DNA of 64,000 nt from 34-65-8 sp046294735 (GTDB lineage: Bacteria > Pseudomonadota > Alphaproteobacteria > Sphingomonadales > Sphingomonadaceae). The position numbers and the translations under genes are program-made. The stretch lies in assembly GCA_046294735.1 (NCBI GenBank), contig JBKBKB010000006.1, forward strand, positions 62,001 to 126,000, given 5' to 3'. Position 1 is the stretch's first letter, and the number at the start of each line of letters is the position of its first letter. Positions 46,968 to 55,318 of the stretch are shown piece after piece. The notes under the pieces are model-generated. The model saw nothing but the letters and a program-made list of their open reading frames with translations. It ran no database searches and was not told the DNA's origin.

Positions 46968-48519
46968 CGCGGCCCTTCAGCAGACCGAACCAAGCACATG
47001 GCAGGACCGCGTGCCAGCCGCCTGGCGCCAGCCCCTGCTGCGGCTGGCGCTGCTCTGGGCAGCGCTGCTGGCGCTGACTGCGCAGGACTGGGCAGCCATG
47101 GTGCGGCTATGGTGGGATGTCTCGACCTACAACCACATCCTGTTCGTGCCGGTCATCATCGGCTGGCTGGTGTGGCACCGTCGCGGAGAACTGGCGCGCC
47201 TGACGCCAAGCCCGTGGTGGCCCGCGCTCGTGCCCCTGGCCGGGGCGCTGCTGCTGTGGCTGGTGGCGCGTCTGGGCGGGCTCGACATTGGCAGCCAGCT
47301 CGGCGCGGTGCTGGCGATGGAGATGGCGCTTGTCGCCGTGCTCGGCCCGAGGGTGGGTTATGCCCTGCTGTTCCCGCTTGCCTATGCGCTGTTCCTGGTC
47401 CCGTTCGGGGACGAACTGGTGCCAGCGCTGCAGATGATCACCGCGAAGATGACCATCGCCCTGACGCTGTGGAGCGGGGTGCCAGCAGTGGTGGACGGGG
47501 TGTTCATCGACACCCCGGCGGGCCTGTTCGAGGTGGCCGAGGAATGCTCCGGAGTGAAGTTCCTGATCGCCATGATCGCGCTCGGCGTGTTGGTGGCGCA
47601 GTGCTGCTTCACCAGTTGGAAGCGCCGCGCAGCGTTCATGGCGGCAGCTGTGGCCCTGCCGATCCTGGCCAATGGCGTGCGCGCCTGGGGCACGGTTTTC
47701 ATCGCCCAGTTGCGGGGGATCGAGTTCGCGGTCGGGTTTGACCACATTGTCTATGGCTGGGTGTTCTTCGGGATCGTGATCATGGTGCTGCTGGGCGTGG
47801 CCTGGCGCTGGTTCGATCGCGACCCCGACGCGCCGCAGATCGACGGCCGTGCCATTCTCGCCTCGCCCCTGCTGGCGGCCCTTGAGCGCAATGCCATGTC
47901 GGCGCGGCGGGTGGTCGTCCTGGGGTTCGGACTGGTCCTGGCGGCTGGAGCGTGGCAAGCGGCAGCGGCCCGGCAGAGCGCAGCCTTGCCAGACCAGCTC
48001 ATGGCCCCGGCCATCCCCGGCTGGCAGGCAGTGCCGCTCGACAAGCAGCTTCACTGGGAACCGCGCGCGGGGGGTGCCGATCGGCGGCTGCTGATGCAGT
48101 TTGCCGACGAAAATGGCGAGCGGGTCGAGGTGTTCTTCGCGCTCTACGCCAGCCAGAACGACCGCGCCGACGCGACCGGTTTCGGCGAAGGCGTTCTGCC
48201 GCCGGATACCGACTGGCGCTGGCTCGCCCCGGTCCCGGCCCCTGCGGGCATGACCGGCGATGCTCTGTTCGCACAGGGATCAATCAAGCGCGTCGCCTAT
48301 ACCCAGTGGCGCAGCGGCGATCTTTCCACCGCCAGCAGCATGGCTCTCAAGCTGGCCGTGATGCGCGACCGCACGCTGATGCGGGCGCGCCCGGTCGCCA
48401 CCCTGATCGTCTCTGCCGAGGGCGACGACACTGACGCAATCGCTGCCCGGCTTGCCCGGTTCACCGCTGCCATGGGTGACCGGGACGCATGGATGGACCG
48501 CGCGGCAGGCTTGCGATAG
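46957..48519 (+). CDS. xrtA: Exosortase A, fused to an EpsI-type domain
   Basis: A 520-residue membrane transpeptidase-like enzyme that recognises PEP-CTERM tails. Residues about 30-295 form the multi-helix exosortase with the catalytic triad Cys197 (EECSGVKFL), Arg242 (NGVRAWG) and His263 (GFDHIVYGW). From about residue 310 a further membrane anchor (VVVLGFGLVLAAGAW) leads into a DUF3485/EpsI domain (PGWQAVPLD...RVEVFFALYASQ), a common fusion partner. The start ATG 46957 lies inside the 3' end of the glycosyltransferase gene. Its substrates are not encoded here. Confidence 0.93.
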   Translation: MQPDAALQQTEPSTWQDRVPAAWRQPLLRLALLWAALLALTAQDWAAMVRLWWDVSTYNHILFVPVIIGWLVWHRRGELARLTPSPWWPALVPLAGALLLWLVARLGGLDIGSQLGAVLAMEMALVAVLGPRVGYALLFPLAYALFLVPFGDELVPALQMITAKMTIALTLWSGVPAVVDGVFIDTPAGLFEVAEECSGVKFLIAMIALGVLVAQCCFTSWKRRAAFMAAAVALPILANGVRAWGTVFIAQLRGIEFAVGFDHIVYGWVFFGIVIMVLLGVAWRWFDRDPDAPQIDGRAILASPLLAALERNAMSARRVVVLGFGLVLAAGAWQAAAARQSAALPDQLMAPAIPGWQAVPLDKQLHWEPRAGGADRRLLMQFADENGERVEVFFALYASQNDRADATGFGEGVLPPDTDWRWLAPVPAPAGMTGDALFAQGSIKRVAYTQWRSGDLSTASSMALKLAVMRDRTLMRARPVATLIVSAEGDDTDAIAARLARFTAAMGDRDAWMDRAAGLR

Positions 48520-48529
48520 GGCGCGCACC

Positions 48530-50428
48530 ATGTGCGGGATTGCGGGTATCTTTCATTGCGGCACGATTAAGCCGGTGGATCCCCGGCGGGTCGAGGCGAT
48601 GACCGATGCCCTGATCCACCGCGGGCCGGACGGTGGAGGGGTGTGGACCGCCCCCGGTGTGGGGCTTGGCCACCGCCGCCTGTCGATCATCGACGTGGCC
48701 GGGTCGCCGCAGCCGATGCATTCGCCCGATGGCCGGGCGGTGATCGTGTTCAACGGCGAGATATACAATTTCCGCGAACTTCGCCGCGAGTTGGAGGGCG
48801 AGGGCGCCCGCTTCCGCACCGATGGTGATACCGAGGTGATCCTGGCCGCATGGCAACGCTGGGGCGCCGACTGCCTGCCCCGCTTGCACGGCATGTTCGC
48901 CTTTGCGCTCTACGACCTGGACCGGCGGGAGCTGTTTCTTGCCCGCGACCGTCTGGGGGTGAAGCCGCTGTTCACCGCCATGCTGAGCGATGGCAGCATG
49001 GCCTTTGCCTCCGAACTCAAGGGCCTGCTGGCCCACCCGCTGCTCCGGCGCGAGGTCGATCCACTGGCGGTGGAGGACTATCTCGCCTGGGGCTATGTCC
49101 CCGATCACCGCAGCTTCCTCAAAGGCGTGGAGAAACTGCCGGCGGGGCATTTCCGCCTGCTGCGGCATGACAGCCCACCCGCCACGCCGCGCCAGTGGTG
49201 GGACGTCAGCTTTGCCGACCGCGATCAGGGCAAGACGGCGGACCTGTCGGCGCAATTGCTGCACCACCTGCGCGAAGCCGTGTCCTCGCGCATGGTCGCC
49301 GACGTGCCGCTCGGCGCTTTCCTGTCGGGCGGGGTCGACAGCTCCAGCGTGGTCGCGCTGATGGCTGAGATCAGCCGGGATCCGGTGCGCACCTGCTCGA
49401 TCGGGTTCGACGTCGCCGCGCTCGACGAAACTGCCTATGCGCAGCACGTCGCGGAACGGTTCGGGACCGAGCACCGCAGCCGGATAGTTGACCCGGACGA
49501 TTTCGAACTGGTCAATAAGCTGGTCGGCATGTTCGACGAACCTTTCGCCGATGCATCCGCTCTGCCAACCTGGCGGGTGTGCCAGTTGGCCCGAGAAACT
49601 GTGACGGTTGCGTTGTCGGGTGACGGAGCAGACGAGGCCTTTGCCGGTTACCGGCGGCAAGTGTTCCATCTGCGGGAGGAACAAGCCCGTTCGATCCTGC
49701 CGCATTCCTTTCGCGGTCCGGTGTTCGGCGCGCTCGGCCGGGTGTGGCCCAAGGCGGACTGGGCCCCGCGCCCGCTGCGGGCCAAGGCGACGCTGCTGTC
49801 CTTGGCCGAGGACGGTGCCACCGGCTATGCCAGAGCCCTGTCGGTCATCCCGCCCGAGGGCCGGTTTGCTCTCTATAGCGAGGCATTTGCCAGGGGGCTG
49901 GGTGACTACCGGGCCGAAACGCCGCTGGTGGAGATGATGCGGGCAGCACCGGCCCGCAGCGGGCTGGACCGGGCGCAATACGCCGATCTCAAGTTCTGGC
50001 TGCCCGGCGATATCCTGACCAAGGTCGACCGGACAAGCATGGATGTGAGCCTTGAGGCGCGCGAGCCGCTGCTCGACCACCGCCTGATCGAATTTGCCGC
50101 GCGCCTGCCCCATCGGGAGCGGGTGCGGGGCAAGCAGGGCAAATGGCTGCTCAAGCACACCATGGAACGCTATCTGCCGCAGGACATCCTTTACCGGCCC
50201 AAGCAGGGGTTCGTGACCCCGCTGGCCGAGTGGTTCCGTGGCCCGCTCGCCGCGACCGCGCGGACGATTGTTTCTGCTGGAGGGCTGGCCCGGACCGGCT
50301 GGTTTGAGCCGCAGGCACTGGCCCGTCTGGCCGAGGATCACATTGCCGGACGGCGCGACAATTCGCGCGTGCTGTGGCAATTGCTGATGCTGGACAAGTC
50401 GATGCGCGGTTTGGGCGTGTCGACCTGA
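48530..50428 (+). CDS. XrtA-associated glutamine amidotransferase (asparagine synthase-like)
   Basis: A 632-residue class II amidotransferase of the kind found only in exosortase A loci. The Ntn nucleophile is Cys2 (MCGIAGIF); the glutaminase domain includes RGPDGGG and FNGEIYNFRELRREL, and the synthetase domain has the ATP P-loop FLSGGVDSSSVVALM and ALSGDGADEAFAGYRR. ATG 48530 exactly exposes Cys2 after Met removal, settling the start. It probably transfers an amino group to a carboxyl of a sugar or small molecule; the acceptor is unknown. It ends the operon. Confidence 0.92.
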   Translation: MCGIAGIFHCGTIKPVDPRRVEAMTDALIHRGPDGGGVWTAPGVGLGHRRLSIIDVAGSPQPMHSPDGRAVIVFNGEIYNFRELRRELEGEGARFRTDGDTEVILAAWQRWGADCLPRLHGMFAFALYDLDRRELFLARDRLGVKPLFTAMLSDGSMAFASELKGLLAHPLLRREVDPLAVEDYLAWGYVPDHRSFLKGVEKLPAGHFRLLRHDSPPATPRQWWDVSFADRDQGKTADLSAQLLHHLREAVSSRMVADVPLGAFLSGGVDSSSVVALMAEISRDPVRTCSIGFDVAALDETAYAQHVAERFGTEHRSRIVDPDDFELVNKLVGMFDEPFADASALPTWRVCQLARETVTVALSGDGADEAFAGYRRQVFHLREEQARSILPHSFRGPVFGALGRVWPKADWAPRPLRAKATLLSLAEDGATGYARALSVIPPEGRFALYSEAFARGLGDYRAETPLVEMMRAAPARSGLDRAQYADLKFWLPGDILTKVDRTSMDVSLEAREPLLDHRLIEFAARLPHRERVRGKQGKWLLKHTMERYLPQDILYRPKQGFVTPLAEWFRGPLAATARTIVSAGGLARTGWFEPQALARLAEDHIAGRRDNSRVLWQLLMLDKSMRGLGVST

Positions 50429-50594
50429 GTCCCATCCGCCACAGTGCGGTAACAAAATGTCGCCAGTGCCCATTTCGGGACGGCAATGAAATCAGTCGGG
50501 GAAAATAATCGTTTGCCAAGCGAGTCTGCTGTGGCCTAGCTTTGCCTTAACATGGTGCTGTCGATCGCAAAACAACAGGACTCCGGGGGCCGCG

Positions 50595-51554
50595 ATGGAT
50601 CGAATGAGTACCCAGATGGCAAATAAACAGGACGGGATAGACCGATCCGAAAGTCCCGCATTTGTCATGGGCGAAGGGGACGATCACTTGCTCGCGCAAA
50701 GTGCGGCACGTCTGGCTATTCCGGGTGAGCTGTTTGCCTTGCGTGAACTCGATGTGTTTTACGAGGAAGAACACCAGACCCTGTGGAGCTATATGCGGCC
50801 GGAAGGCCGGCCTAGCTTCACGCCTGCCATGCTGGGCGATTTCGAGGCGTGGCAGGGGTTGATAGCCCAGGGGTTCGGGCCGGACCGGGTGCCGCTGCGC
50901 TACCTCGTCCTGGGTAGCCGTGCGCCGGGCGTGTTCTGCTTCGGCGGCGATCTCAAGCTGTTCAAGCAGCTGATTGAGGCTCGCGATCGTAACGGCTTGG
51001 TGCAATACGGCCACCGTTGCTGCGCCATTCTTTATCGCAATATCCAGACCCTCGACATTCCGATGCTGACCATCGGGCTGGTCGAAGGGGCGGCGCTCGG
51101 GGGCGGGTTCGAGGCTCTGCTGTCGTTCGATTATATCGTGGCCGAGCGCGGGGCCACGTTTGGCTTGCCGGAAATCATGTTTGGCCTCTTTCCCGGGATG
51201 GGCGCCCATGCTTTGCTGAGCCGCAAGCTCGGCAGCGCCATGGCCGAGAGGCTGATTACCTCCAACCAGACCTACACTGCTGAAGAAATGTATGACCTTG
51301 GCCTGGTTCACCAACTCGCAGAGACCGGAGAGGGGCTGGAAACCTGCCGCGACTTCATCCGCAAAGCCGAGCGGCGCCATGCCGGGCTGGTCAATGCACG
51401 CAAGGCAATGAAGATATCCTGGCATCTGGAACTCGACGAGCTGAACCGGATTACCGAACTCTGGGCCGATGCCGCGCTGCAACTTCGTGAGCAGGATTTG
51501 AAGGTGATGAGCCGACTGGTGTCCGCACAGGTAAAGCTGGCGGACGCGGCCTGA
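50595..51554 (+). CDS. rpfF: RpfF-like crotonase (putative diffusible signal factor synthase)
   Basis: A 319-residue crotonase-fold protein closely resembling the DSF synthase RpfF. It has VFCFGGDLKLFKQLIEARDR, GAALGGGFEALLSFD with Glu173, and FGLPEIMFGLFPGMGAHALLS with Glu193; the 20-residue spacing of the two glutamates equals that of the catalytic pair Glu141/Glu161 of Xanthomonas RpfF. RpfF makes cis-2-unsaturated fatty acid signals from acyl-ACP. No rpfC or rpfG is nearby. A 166-base gap upstream, with a TTGCCA (50514-50519) and a TAGCTT 18 bases later, probably holds its own promoter. Signal production is inference. Confidence 0.78.
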   Translation: MDRMSTQMANKQDGIDRSESPAFVMGEGDDHLLAQSAARLAIPGELFALRELDVFYEEEHQTLWSYMRPEGRPSFTPAMLGDFEAWQGLIAQGFGPDRVPLRYLVLGSRAPGVFCFGGDLKLFKQLIEARDRNGLVQYGHRCCAILYRNIQTLDIPMLTIGLVEGAALGGGFEALLSFDYIVAERGATFGLPEIMFGLFPGMGAHALLSRKLGSAMAERLITSNQTYTAEEMYDLGLVHQLAETGEGLETCRDFIRKAERRHAGLVNARKAMKISWHLELDELNRITELWADAALQLREQDLKVMSRLVSAQVKLADAA

Positions 51555-51557
51555 GCG

Positions 51558-53030
51558 CTAGCTTCTGACTGGTGCGGCACTGCCTGATGCGGTGCCCACG
51601 GCAAAACGGTAGGCTTCAATCACCCGGTCCCGCGCGATCAGCCACAGCATTACGCCGTAGATCACTCCGCCTAGCGGTATCAGCAGGGCAAGCTGGCCCA
51701 ATGCTGGCATGGCGGGCAGCGTGTGCTGCGCTGCGAGGAGGCCAACCGCCATGACCGCCGCAGCCAGAGCCGTCGGCAAGACAGCACTGGCCAGCCTGGC
51801 CGGGGAAAGCCCCAGCGTGCCGGTCGAGAGCGTAACCGTTACCGCCAGCATCACGGTCATCCCGCCCACCCAGGCCCAGGCGAAGCCCTGCAGACCAAAC
51901 GGTGCGGCCGCGAGGAACACCGCCGGCATGGTCACACTGCCAACCATCGACACCCTAAGCGCAATGCCGGGTTTGCCGACCGCGTTGGTGGCCGGGGCGA
52001 ACAGTATCTGGAGGGTCAGCATGGCCATGGCCAGTGACAGGATCGGCAGGATCGCGGCAATGCCCGTCCACTGGTCCCCCAGCAGGACCTGCACCAGTGG
52101 ATCGGCCACCACGGCCATGCCGGCATAGGCGGGCAGCGCCACCAGCAGCACCAACCGCACGGTCGCCAGCAAGGCTTCGCCTCCGGCCCCCTGCATCCGG
52201 GCATAGGCGGCGTAGGCGACCTCGTTGATCGGTGGGACGAACTTGGTCGCCAGTAGCTGGGCGAGGAACAGGCCAGTGGTGTAAACCCCCAGGCTGCGGA
52301 CGTCGAGCACCCGCCCGGCGATGATCACGTCGGCCTGGCTCTGGACGAACCAGAAGAATTGGGTCGCCGTCATCAGTCCGCCGAACCCGGCAATCCCGCC
52401 CAGCCCGGTGAAGTCGAAGCTGGGGCGCAGCGGCGCGCGGGCGGCGATCGTCAAGCCGATCGCTTCGGTCAGGAACAGTGCCATCGGCGCTGCGACCAGC
52501 GTCCACACGCCTGCTCCGGCGAGCGCGCAGGAAAGCGCGGTTGCGGCCCCGGCAAGCGAGGCGAGCAGGCGAACCTGCGCCGGGCGGCGGAAATCCATCT
52601 TCCGGCTGAGCATGGCATAGGGCAGCGCCAGCCAGGGGGTCAGCAGGTACATCACCGCCTGCACTCGCAGCAGGTCAGCGACCATTGGCTGCGCGAAATA
52701 GCTGGCGACCAGCGGCGCGGCGATGAACTGGATTGTCCCCAGCACGCCGTTGAGCAGCAGCAGCAGCCCCAGTGCCTGGCGTAGGCGGTGCTCGCTTACC
52801 TCCTGTTCTCGGATCAGCGCGCTGGCAATGCCATAGCCGTTCATGGTGTTGAGAAACACCAGCATGACCTGGGTCATAGCGAACAGTCCGTAATCCTCGG
52901 GCGCAAGGAGCCGGATGACGAGGAAGGTCGAGATCCATGCGATCGCCTGCGCCACGATCTGACTGCCCGACCGCCAGATCACCGCTGAGCGCACCTTGCG
53001 GCCCATATCGCCGGAGTCGGCGGTTGCCAC
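51558..53030 (-). CDS. Polysaccharide flippase (MOP/Wzx superfamily)
   Basis: A 490-residue multi-pass membrane protein of the PST/MOP export group. It begins VRSAVIWRSGSQIVAQAIAWISTFLVIRLLAPEDYGLFAM, the usual N-terminal signature, and has about 12-14 hydrophobic helices, including GVYTTGLFLAQLLATKFVPPINEVAYAAY. Flippases translocate lipid-linked saccharide units across the inner membrane. It is transcribed towards rpfF and shares the - strand with two acyltransferases. Confidence 0.87.
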   Translation of the reverse strand: MATADSGDMGRKVRSAVIWRSGSQIVAQAIAWISTFLVIRLLAPEDYGLFAMTQVMLVFLNTMNGYGIASALIREQEVSEHRLRQALGLLLLLNGVLGTIQFIAAPLVASYFAQPMVADLLRVQAVMYLLTPWLALPYAMLSRKMDFRRPAQVRLLASLAGAATALSCALAGAGVWTLVAAPMALFLTEAIGLTIAARAPLRPSFDFTGLGGIAGFGGLMTATQFFWFVQSQADVIIAGRVLDVRSLGVYTTGLFLAQLLATKFVPPINEVAYAAYARMQGAGGEALLATVRLVLLVALPAYAGMAVVADPLVQVLLGDQWTGIAAILPILSLAMAMLTLQILFAPATNAVGKPGIALRVSMVGSVTMPAVFLAAAPFGLQGFAWAWVGGMTVMLAVTVTLSTGTLGLSPARLASAVLPTALAAAVMAVGLLAAQHTLPAMPALGQLALLIPLGGVIYGVMLWLIARDRVIEAYRFAVGTASGSAAPVRS

Positions 53031-53039
53031 CGACCGCCT

Positions 53040-54224
53040 CTATTCGGCCACGGCTACGGCCGTTCCGGCGAGAGCGGCGGCGGCAGCGAAAGCTTTGAGC
53101 GAAGGCATGGTCAGGTCGACCCGGTGGGGCGAAGCGAGCGTCAGCCGGCGAAGGTTGGCCGGTTCCTGCCCCCATTTGCGGGCCAGCAGCAGCGCGGCCT
53201 TTCGCTGCCGGACGATCAGCAGATCGATCAGCGCCGGACCAAGGACTGCGCCCATCTCGCGCTTGTAGCCGCTGTCGCCCGAGCCAAGGTCGACCAGGCT
53301 GACCCCCTGCGCCAGCGCGCCTTCAAGTTGGTGGTAGGTGACGATCTTGCCGACCCGGAAAGCGGCCATGTCCTCGGCATAGCTTCCGGCAATTGCGTAT
53401 TGCTTGCCGCTGCTCCGCAGGTCGAAGGAAAAGGCGATCGGGCGCCCGTCCAGCAGCAGAATGGTGGCGGACAGGGCCTCAGCAATCACCGGATCGGCCA
53501 GCGCGGTTTGCCAATAAGCGCGCTGCGCCGAGGTGAGGAACTTGGCGCCGGAACCATCGGTCTTGCGCCCGATCCAGCTATCGGCCTCGATCCGGCCGAG
53601 TTGTTCGAGCACTTCGGCTGACCAGTCTGCCCCGCTGACCTGGAGCCAGCTGACTTCGCCCTCTTTCGCCAACCGGCGTTCGTAGCCGGCCAGTCGCTTG
53701 CGGCTCGACTTGCGCGGCCAATGGCCGCCGTTGTCTTGTGCTGCACCGGCCAGATCAAACAGCCACGTCTCGCCCAATTCGCGAACCAGCACAGTCCAGC
53801 CAGCCATGGCAGAGGCTTCCATGACCATCCGGGTGGCCGGGTCGGCCGCATTGGCCGGGCCGATGCGCCAGAGGGGGGCGAGGGCAGCAGCCGTGACCGG
53901 ATCGGCCAGCATGGCAACCAGTTCGTCGCGCTGCAGGTCAGGGCTGAACACGGCCGAGCGGTAGGGCCAGTAACTGCCCGGTACGCCCTTGGCACCGACC
54001 AGTTCCGGCCCCATCCTAGTGAGCGGAATGGCTGCCACGATCGAGCCGTCGCTGCGCTCGGCGGTTAGGGTCTGGCCATCGCAGTTGGCCGCCGCGCGAT
54101 ACCAGGCCGACCGCAGGAACGGGCGTGGCTGGCCGGCCAGACCAGCCAATCGGTCAATCGCATCAGGGTAACCCGGATGCAGGGTGACCGTCAGCGCGGC
54201 AGGGATGATCGGGCTGTGTCTCAT
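53040..54224 (-). CDS. GNAT/CelD-fold acyltransferase of the EPS locus (1)
   Basis: A 394-residue protein of the Acetyltransf_6 (CelD/FemAB-like) type. Recognisable features are RSAWYRAAANCDGQ, WPRKSSRKRLAGYERRLAKEG, AFSFDLRSSGKQYAIAGSYAEDM and the hallmark LVDLGSGDSGYKREMGA. The C-terminal end (FAAAAALAGTAVAVAE) is hydrophobic, perhaps a membrane contact. It lies 9 bases upstream of the flippase in the - strand operon. Substrate unknown; likely modifies the polysaccharide repeat unit. Confidence 0.8.
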   Translation of the reverse strand: MRHSPIIPAALTVTLHPGYPDAIDRLAGLAGQPRPFLRSAWYRAAANCDGQTLTAERSDGSIVAAIPLTRMGPELVGAKGVPGSYWPYRSAVFSPDLQRDELVAMLADPVTAAALAPLWRIGPANAADPATRMVMEASAMAGWTVLVRELGETWLFDLAGAAQDNGGHWPRKSSRKRLAGYERRLAKEGEVSWLQVSGADWSAEVLEQLGRIEADSWIGRKTDGSGAKFLTSAQRAYWQTALADPVIAEALSATILLLDGRPIAFSFDLRSSGKQYAIAGSYAEDMAAFRVGKIVTYHQLEGALAQGVSLVDLGSGDSGYKREMGAVLGPALIDLLIVRQRKAALLLARKWGQEPANLRRLTLASPHRVDLTMPSLKAFAAAAALAGTAVAVAE

Positions 54225-54235
54225 GACTTGCCGAC

Positions 54236-55246
54236 CTACCTCCGGATCAGCTTACGCAGGCCGTGCAGGCCGAAGCGGGTGGCCAGACTCTTCGCAATCG
54301 CAACCAAGCGGTCGAACGAAGCCAGTGACCACAGGATCATCCGGTTGCGCAGCGTCGGCTTGAGCAGCAGCAGATCCACGCTGGGGATCGTGCCGGTGGC
54401 GAAGGACTGCTTGTGCTGGCCGCCGCCCTCGGCGAAATCGAACCAGCGGAACCGGCCTTCCTCCATCAACAGCCGCAAGGCTTCCAGTTGCAAGACGCTG
54501 CCGGGGGAATGGGTGGCCTGGCCCTCGTCATAGCCGAGATAGGCGTAAAGCAGGGTATCGCCCAGCGCAGGCGCATAGAGATAGGCTACGGGGCTGCCGT
54601 CGATCCACAGCAGGAATCCGCGCACCATGTCCTGTTCGGCCAGCCCGGTCATTACGGGCAGGCTGTTCTCTGGCAAGCCCGAGGCGAGCAGGCGTTCCTG
54701 ATAGCTGGCCGCCGAAATCGCCCGGGCATGGGGAAAGAACTCGGCCATTTCCGCCGGGGTGCGATAGACCCTGACATCGACTACGCCTCCGCAATGTCGC
54801 TCCAACTTGCGATACTTGCGCCGCAAGGTCTGCCGGGTATTGCCAGAAAGGCCAGCCAGCCAGGCATCGTATCCCGCTTGCAGATCGACGTAGCTGCGTT
54901 CGTATCTTTGGCGTAGCAGCGGGAGGTATGGGCTATCCAAGAGCAGTTCGTCTGCGTGCTGCTCTGGCAAGGCCCGCAGTGTGTAGCCCCGGGCGGTGTC
55001 AACCAGCCGGGGCAGGGTGGGGCAATGCTCCGCCAAGGCTTCGGCCAGGGGTATCGAATGGCGCCACAGCGGCAGGACAATCTGTCCGATCCGTCGCCCG
55101 GATACGTCGAATGCGATGATCACATCGGCCAGCGTGAAGTCGTTCCCCACAGCGGCCACCGAGCCGGCGTGCGAGAGTGTCGCAGCGGGCTGGGCGCCGA
55201 TCCAGGCGGACCGGGCCATCGGTGGTGGAAGCGCCGACATGGCCAA
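54236..55246 (-). CDS. GNAT/CelD-fold acyltransferase of the EPS locus (2)
   Basis: A 336-residue relative of the preceding protein: GLSGNTRQTLRRKYRKLERH in the centre, GFLLWIDGSPVAYLYAPALGDTLLYAYLGYDE, and FRWFDFAEGGGQHKQSFATG as the C-terminal hallmark. The N-terminal 90 residues are divergent. The start is ATG 55246 (or 55240). It is the first gene of the short - strand operon with GNAT (1) and the flippase. Confidence 0.78.
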   Translation of the reverse strand: MAMSALPPPMARSAWIGAQPAATLSHAGSVAAVGNDFTLADVIIAFDVSGRRIGQIVLPLWRHSIPLAEALAEHCPTLPRLVDTARGYTLRALPEQHADELLLDSPYLPLLRQRYERSYVDLQAGYDAWLAGLSGNTRQTLRRKYRKLERHCGGVVDVRVYRTPAEMAEFFPHARAISAASYQERLLASGLPENSLPVMTGLAEQDMVRGFLLWIDGSPVAYLYAPALGDTLLYAYLGYDEGQATHSPGSVLQLEALRLLMEEGRFRWFDFAEGGGQHKQSFATGTIPSVDLLLLKPTLRNRMILWSLASFDRLVAIAKSLATRFGLHGLRKLIRR

Positions 55247-55318
55247 GTCTATGGCACATGGGCGTAAAGTTTCGGTTAGCTATATTGTCACACGGCAGAC
55301 AATTACGGCCCAGGCCAT

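Noticed and set aside
48461..50473. Open frame on the - strand opposite the amidotransferase (670 codons)
   Set aside because: Same reason: high-GC shadow frame with abnormal composition, lying over a well supported gene.
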